Origin: an uncultured Helcococcus sp.
Lineage (GTDB): Bacteria > Bacillota > Clostridia > Tissierellales > Peptoniphilaceae
Assembly (NCBI GenBank): GCA_937926545.1
Contig: CALAZW010000001.1
Coordinates: 1 to 9,291 of the forward strand
Direction of reading: 5' to 3'
DNA length: 9,291 nt
Part shown: positions 6,801 to 9,291 of the stretch, piece after piece
Numbering within the stretch: position 1 is the stretch's first letter
Layout: every line of letters begins with the position of its first letter
The notes under the pieces: generated by a model
The model's input: the letters and a program-made list of their open reading frames with translations, nothing else
The model's database searches: none
Told to the model about the DNA's origin: nothing
Made by a program: the position numbers and the translations under genes

Positions 6801-6819
6801 AATGAGAATCATTCTCATT
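6801..6819. promoter_or_regulatory. Fur-family operator (probable Zur box) controlling znuACB
   Basis: AATGAGAATCATTCTCATT is a perfect 9-1-9 inverted repeat. Its core TGAGAAT-N-ATTCTCA has the 7-1-7 form used by Fur, Zur and PerR. It starts 2 nt downstream of the znuA -10 box and covers the predicted transcription start (near 6815), so a bound dimer would block znuA transcription. The next gene on the other side encodes a Fur-family regulator, which makes Zur-type repression the simplest reading. By sequence the half site is one base from the B. subtilis Fur half site and less like its Zur box. Confidence 0.85.
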
Positions 6820-6821
6820 TA

Positions 6822-6849
6822 ATTATATCCATAGTTTTACTTTTGTCAA
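6822..6849 (-). promoter_or_regulatory. Consensus sigma-A-type promoter of znuACB
   Basis: On the minus strand TTGACA (6849-6844) and TATAAT (6827-6822) are both perfect matches, separated by 16 nt. Transcription should start around 6815, inside the operator. A promoter this strong fits a gene set held off by a repressor and switched on fully in zinc starvation. Its -35 box lies in the spacer of the opposing zur promoter. Confidence 0.85.
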
Positions 6850-6863
6850 TAATAATATATAAT
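6836..6863 (+). promoter_or_regulatory. Probable promoter of the zur-like gene
   Basis: TTTACT (6836-6841, four of six consensus bases) and a perfect TATAAT (6858-6863) are separated by 16 nt. Its -35 box lies in the spacer of the znuA promoter and the znuA -35 box lies in its spacer, so two polymerases could not bind at once. The start predicted near 6870 falls on the Shine-Dalgarno GGGAGG (6869-6874), implying a leader of only about 10 nt. Confidence 0.55.
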
Positions 6864-6880
6864 TATCTGGGAGGCATATT

Positions 6881-7303
6881 ATGAATAAACAAATTTTAAT
6901 TGAAAATGATTTAAAACTAACAGACAATAGACTATTGATTTTAGATGTCTTCCAAGACAGCGATTCTCCTATGAGCGCAGATGACATCTACGAACAACTT
7001 AAGGACAAAAAAATTAATCTTTCTTCTATTTATAGAAACTTGGCCATTATGGTTGAAAAGGAAATCCTAGTAAAAAATATAGGTTACAATGGCATATCCT
7101 ACTATCAATTAAATGATCATAAACATAAGCATCACTTGATATGCTCTGAATGCCACCAGGTCATTCCCCTAGATTTTTGCCCTATCATGGCCTTTAAGTC
7201 AAAAATTGAAGAAGATACCAACTTTATTATTACTGGACATAACTTTGAATTCATAGGTATATGTCCCAAATGTCAAAATAAAAAAAAGAAAAGGAAAAGT
7301 TAA
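6881..7303 (+). CDS. zur: Fur-family metalloregulator, probably Zur
   Basis: A 140-residue Fur-family repressor, usual length for the family. The winged-helix DNA-binding domain spans about residues 1-78, with SADDIYEQL (32-40) and the recognition helix SSIYRNL (48-54), where most relatives have TVYR. The C-terminal dimerisation and metal domain has a His cluster (His80, 82, 84, 85), His120, and two CxxC pairs, Cys88/Cys91 and Cys128/Cys131, which form the structural zinc site of many family members. Cys100 is an extra cysteine. The protein ends in a Lys/Arg-rich tail (134-139) encoded by the A-tract of the neighbouring gene's terminator. GGGAGG lies 6 nt before the ATG. Divergence from znuACB and the operator between them favour Zur over Fur or PerR, but the protein sequence alone does not decide this. 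Confidence 0.85.
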   Translation: MNKQILIENDLKLTDNRLLILDVFQDSDSPMSADDIYEQLKDKKINLSSIYRNLAIMVEKEILVKNIGYNGISYYQLNDHKHKHHLICSECHQVIPLDFCPIMAFKSKIEEDTNFIITGHNFEFIGICPKCQNKKKKRKS

Positions 7304-7313
7304 ACTTTTCCTT
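7281..7313 (-). terminator. Intrinsic terminator at the zur / ptsI-operon convergence
   Basis: AAGGAAAAGT (7291-7300), loop TAA (7301-7303), and ACTTTTCCTT (7304-7313) form a perfect 10-bp stem with a 3-nt loop. On the minus strand it is followed by TTCTTTTTTT and further Ts, a strong U-tract, so it should end transcripts from ptsI and the 212-residue gene. On the plus strand only AATCTTT follows, so termination of zur is weaker. The loop is the zur stop codon, and the minus-strand stop TAA (7314-7312) overlaps the outer stem. Confidence 0.87.
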
Positions 7314-7950
7314 AATCTTTATACCACAGAGGATACTCCTCTGAGAAATCTTCATATATCTCAAATAAATAATTTATTTTTTCTCCTAGCCTATCTTTTT
7401 CTACCTGGTCTATAATTGAATTATACTTAGTGATTAAGTCTAAACAATCAACGGCTGTGTAAAAGCTAAGCAGTCTAAAAAACTTTCTTCCTGGCTCTCC
7501 ATCAAAGTACTTTTTCAATAGGTCATTGGTGAACTTCTCATCTAATCTTGCCAATTCATGAAGAAATAAGAAATCCATAACATAGTCTCCTGATAAATCT
7601 TTTTCCCTAGTCTTAATTTCCAATTCTCCATTTGTCAAATAGATATTATCCAGACTATGGCCAAAAATATAAAAACTATCCCTATCATTTAATAAGAAGT
7701 TATTTGCTTCGATAAAATCCACCAAGATATAATCTTTTAATCCTGTTGAACTTGAAAGACCATGATTGTATAGGATTAGATTTATCCTATTATTATAGCC
7801 ATCTATCCACGATTTATCTTCTATTAAAGTATGTTTTTCCTTTAATAGCTTTAAGAGCTCCTTGGACAGCTCACTTTTTTCAAGGTCATCCAAACTGGCA
7901 AAAACATTTCTTAGGCTAATATTTTCATTTTGAACCTTTTTTATTTTCAT
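7312..7950 (-). CDS. Unknown 212-residue protein, possible degenerate APH-fold (aminoglycoside phosphotransferase-like) pseudokinase
   Basis: I do not recognise this protein with certainty. It is soluble, acidic and helical, with no signal peptide or membrane segment. Its layout resembles the C-lobe of APH-fold kinases: a helix like the start of that lobe (about 12-40, ending LLKEKH), a segment GHSLDNIYLTNGEL (97-110) placed like HGDxHxxN plus a strand, then SGDYVMDF (120-127) like the GDPxxDL motif, and a late KFFRLLSFY (156-164). The catalytic Asp of HGD would be Gly97, the metal-binding Asp would be Arg115, and the N-lobe that binds ATP is missing, so it is unlikely to be an active kinase. 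It starts 2 nt after the ptsI stop with only a weak ribosome binding site, which suggests translational coupling and low expression. An unrelated helical fold remains possible. Confidence 0.8.
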   Translation of the reverse strand: MKIKKVQNENISLRNVFASLDDLEKSELSKELLKLLKEKHTLIEDKSWIDGYNNRINLILYNHGLSSSTGLKDYILVDFIEANNFLLNDRDSFYIFGHSLDNIYLTNGELEIKTREKDLSGDYVMDFLFLHELARLDEKFTNDLLKKYFDGEPGRKFFRLLSFYTAVDCLDLITKYNSIIDQVEKDRLGEKINYLFEIYEDFSEEYPLWYKD

Positions 7951-7952
7951 GA

Positions 7953-9291
7953 TTATATTTCCAGACCTTCTATTTCTTTTTCTATTTCACTAACTCTAGA
8001 CATGGATAAGATCTTATTTGCAAAATCTTCTGCTTCCCTATAGTTAGCATTTAATACAGTATTTTTAATTTTTGAAATCTTTGATCCCACTGAAGAAAAT
8101 TCATCCAGTCCCATACCTAATAATAGGTAGGTCGCCTTAGTATCAGAAGCCATACTACCACACATGCCTGTCCATTTACCAGCCTTGTGGGATGCATCTA
8201 TTACCTTTTTCATTGCTCTTAATACTGCTGGATGATAATTGTTATATAGATGGGAGATATTTTCATTTCCCCTGTCTACAGCTAATATATATTGGGTCAA
8301 GTCATTTGTACCTATACTAAAGTAATCACAGTGTTGAATTAATTCTTCTGCTATAAATACAGAAGCTGGTGTTTCTATCATTACCCCTACTTCAATATTT
8401 GCATCAAATTCTATATTCTCATCTGATAATTCCTTCATATACTTATCTAAAAGTTCATTTACTCTTTCCAACTCTTCAACAGAAATTACCATAGGTAATA
8501 AGATTTTAACATTACCATAGGCACTAGCCCTTAAGATTGCTCTTAATTGGTCTCTAAACACTTCTTCCTTATCAAAACATATTCTTAAGGCTCTCCATCC
8601 TAAGAAGGGATTTTCTTCCTTAGGAAACTCAAAATAGCTTAGGGACTTATCTCCACCTATATCTAGGGTTCTAATAATTAAAGGTTTTCCTTCTAGACGT
8701 TCTGCAGCCTTTTTATATACTTCAAATTGTTTTTCCTCTGAAGGAAATTCATTTGAGTCCATATATAAAAATTCTGTTCTAAATAGGCCAACTCCATCTG
8801 CCCCATCCTTAAGACCAAGTTCCAAGTCTTCCAAGTTACCTATATTACAAGCAACTTCAACCTTTCTATCATCCTTAGTGATAGCTTCTTTAAACTTATC
8901 CTTATCTAAGGCTTCTTTTTCTTCTATCATTTTATTTTGTAAATCAGAATATGCTTTTAAAACTTCTTCTGAAGGATTGGTTATTATTATTCCTTCCATA
9001 GAGTCTAGAATAATAGTGTCACCGTGTTCTACATTTTCTGTTATGTTTTTCATTCCCACTAGGGCTGGAATAGATAGGGTTTGGGCTATAATGGAAGTAT
9101 GACTAGTCTTTCCTCCCAAGTTCATAGCAAAACCTAATACCTTTGCCTTGTCCATGGTAGATGTATCTGATGGTGTAAGCTCTTCAGAAATAACAATATA
9201 GTCATCATCTAATTTTTCTAGAGATTTTGCCTTGATTCCCTTTAGTTCATACATGATTCTTTCGCCTATATCCTTATAGTCTGCAGCTCTT
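7953..9291 (-). CDS. ptsI: Phosphoenolpyruvate-protein phosphotransferase, PTS enzyme I (5' end cut by window)
   Basis: The last 445 residues of enzyme I are visible; the reading frame stays open to the right edge (RAADYKDIGERI before the Met at 9254). The family is about 570 residues, so roughly the first 130 are outside. Enzyme I takes phosphate from PEP and passes it to HPr to start sugar uptake by the phosphotransferase system. Seen here are the linker and phospho-His domain with GGKTSHTS (phospho-His codon 9099-9101), then the PEP-binding barrel: GVGLFRTEFLYMD, IIRTLDIGGDK, ENPFLGWRALR, ETPAS, GTNDLTQY, and GMCGSMAS with the active-site Cys (codon 8160-8162). All catalytic motifs are intact. 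The 212-residue gene follows after 2 nt, and transcription should end at the hairpin at 7281-7313. ptsH is often upstream but would lie outside the window. Confidence 0.97.
   Translation of the reverse strand, partial: RAADYKDIGERIMYELKGIKAKSLEKLDDDYIVISEELTPSDTSTMDKAKVLGFAMNLGGKTSHTSIIAQTLSIPALVGMKNITENVEHGDTIILDSMEGIIITNPSEEVLKAYSDLQNKMIEEKEALDKDKFKEAITKDDRKVEVACNIGNLEDLELGLKDGADGVGLFRTEFLYMDSNEFPSEEKQFEVYKKAAERLEGKPLIIRTLDIGGDKSLSYFEFPKEENPFLGWRALRICFDKEEVFRDQLRAILRASAYGNVKILLPMVISVEELERVNELLDKYMKELSDENIEFDANIEVGVMIETPASVFIAEELIQHCDYFSIGTNDLTQYILAVDRGNENISHLYNNYHPAVLRAMKKVIDASHKAGKWTGMCGSMASDTKATYLLLGMGLDEFSSVGSKISKIKNTVLNANYREAEDFANKILSMSRVSEIEKEIEGLEI

Noticed and set aside
6786..6818. 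In-frame ATG at 6818 as the start of znuA.
   Set aside because: It lies inside the Fur-family operator and upstream of the predicted transcription start, whereas the ATG at 6788 follows a strong AAGGAGG and begins a normal lipoprotein signal peptide.
6789..6880. A riboswitch or attenuator in the znuA/zur intergenic region.
   Set aside because: The region is only 92 bp and is fully explained by two promoters, two ribosome binding sites and one protein-operator palindrome; the palindrome has no U-tract and overlaps the transcription start.

Overview
The window is an AT-rich (about one-third GC by eye), gene-dense stretch of bacterial chromosome. Strong AGGAGG-type ribosome binding sites, AGA/AGG and A/T-ending codons, and a yloC-gmk-rpoZ-coaBC cluster beside rqcH all point to a low-GC Firmicute. 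The absence of remA between yloC and gmk and the tight packing suggest a non-sporulating anaerobic coccus type (Tissierellia/Peptoniphilaceae). That rank is an inference, not a proven assignment.

Layout, left to right. (1) Positions 1-2547, minus strand: a housekeeping operon read yloC > gmk > rpoZ > coaBC, with coaBC cut by the left window edge. It runs from a promoter at 2576-2603, and its genes are separated by 1-8 nt. (2) Positions 2548-2668: divergent promoter region. (3) Positions 2669-4414, plus: rqcH, the ribosome-quality-control NFACT protein. (4) Positions 4403-6788, minus: a zinc uptake operon znuA > znuC > znuB with overlapping genes. (5) Positions 6789-6880: a compact divergent control region with a perfect 19-bp Fur-family operator and two interlocked promoters. 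(6) Positions 6881-7303, plus: a Fur-family regulator, most likely Zur. (7) Positions 7312-7950, minus: an unrecognised 212-residue protein that looks like the C-lobe of an aminoglycoside-phosphotransferase-fold kinase without catalytic residues. (8) Positions 7953-9291, minus: ptsI (PTS enzyme I), whose N-terminal part lies beyond the right edge.

How the parts work together. ZnuA captures zinc outside the cell, ZnuB/ZnuC import it, and the divergent Zur probably shuts off znuACB through the palindrome at the znuA transcription start. The left operon combines nucleotide metabolism (Gmk), RNA polymerase (omega), coenzyme A synthesis (CoaBC) and an RNase-family protein (YloC).

No mobile element, CRISPR array, RNA gene or prophage trace was seen, and no gene-free stretch exceeds 300 bases. 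The most distinctive features are structural. Both convergent gene pairs end inside a shared terminator hairpin that also encodes their stop codons. Both plus-strand genes have a -10 box almost touching the Shine-Dalgarno sequence. The putative pseudokinase downstream of ptsI is the only gene whose role is unknown. I found no clear evidence for a wholly new multi-gene system.
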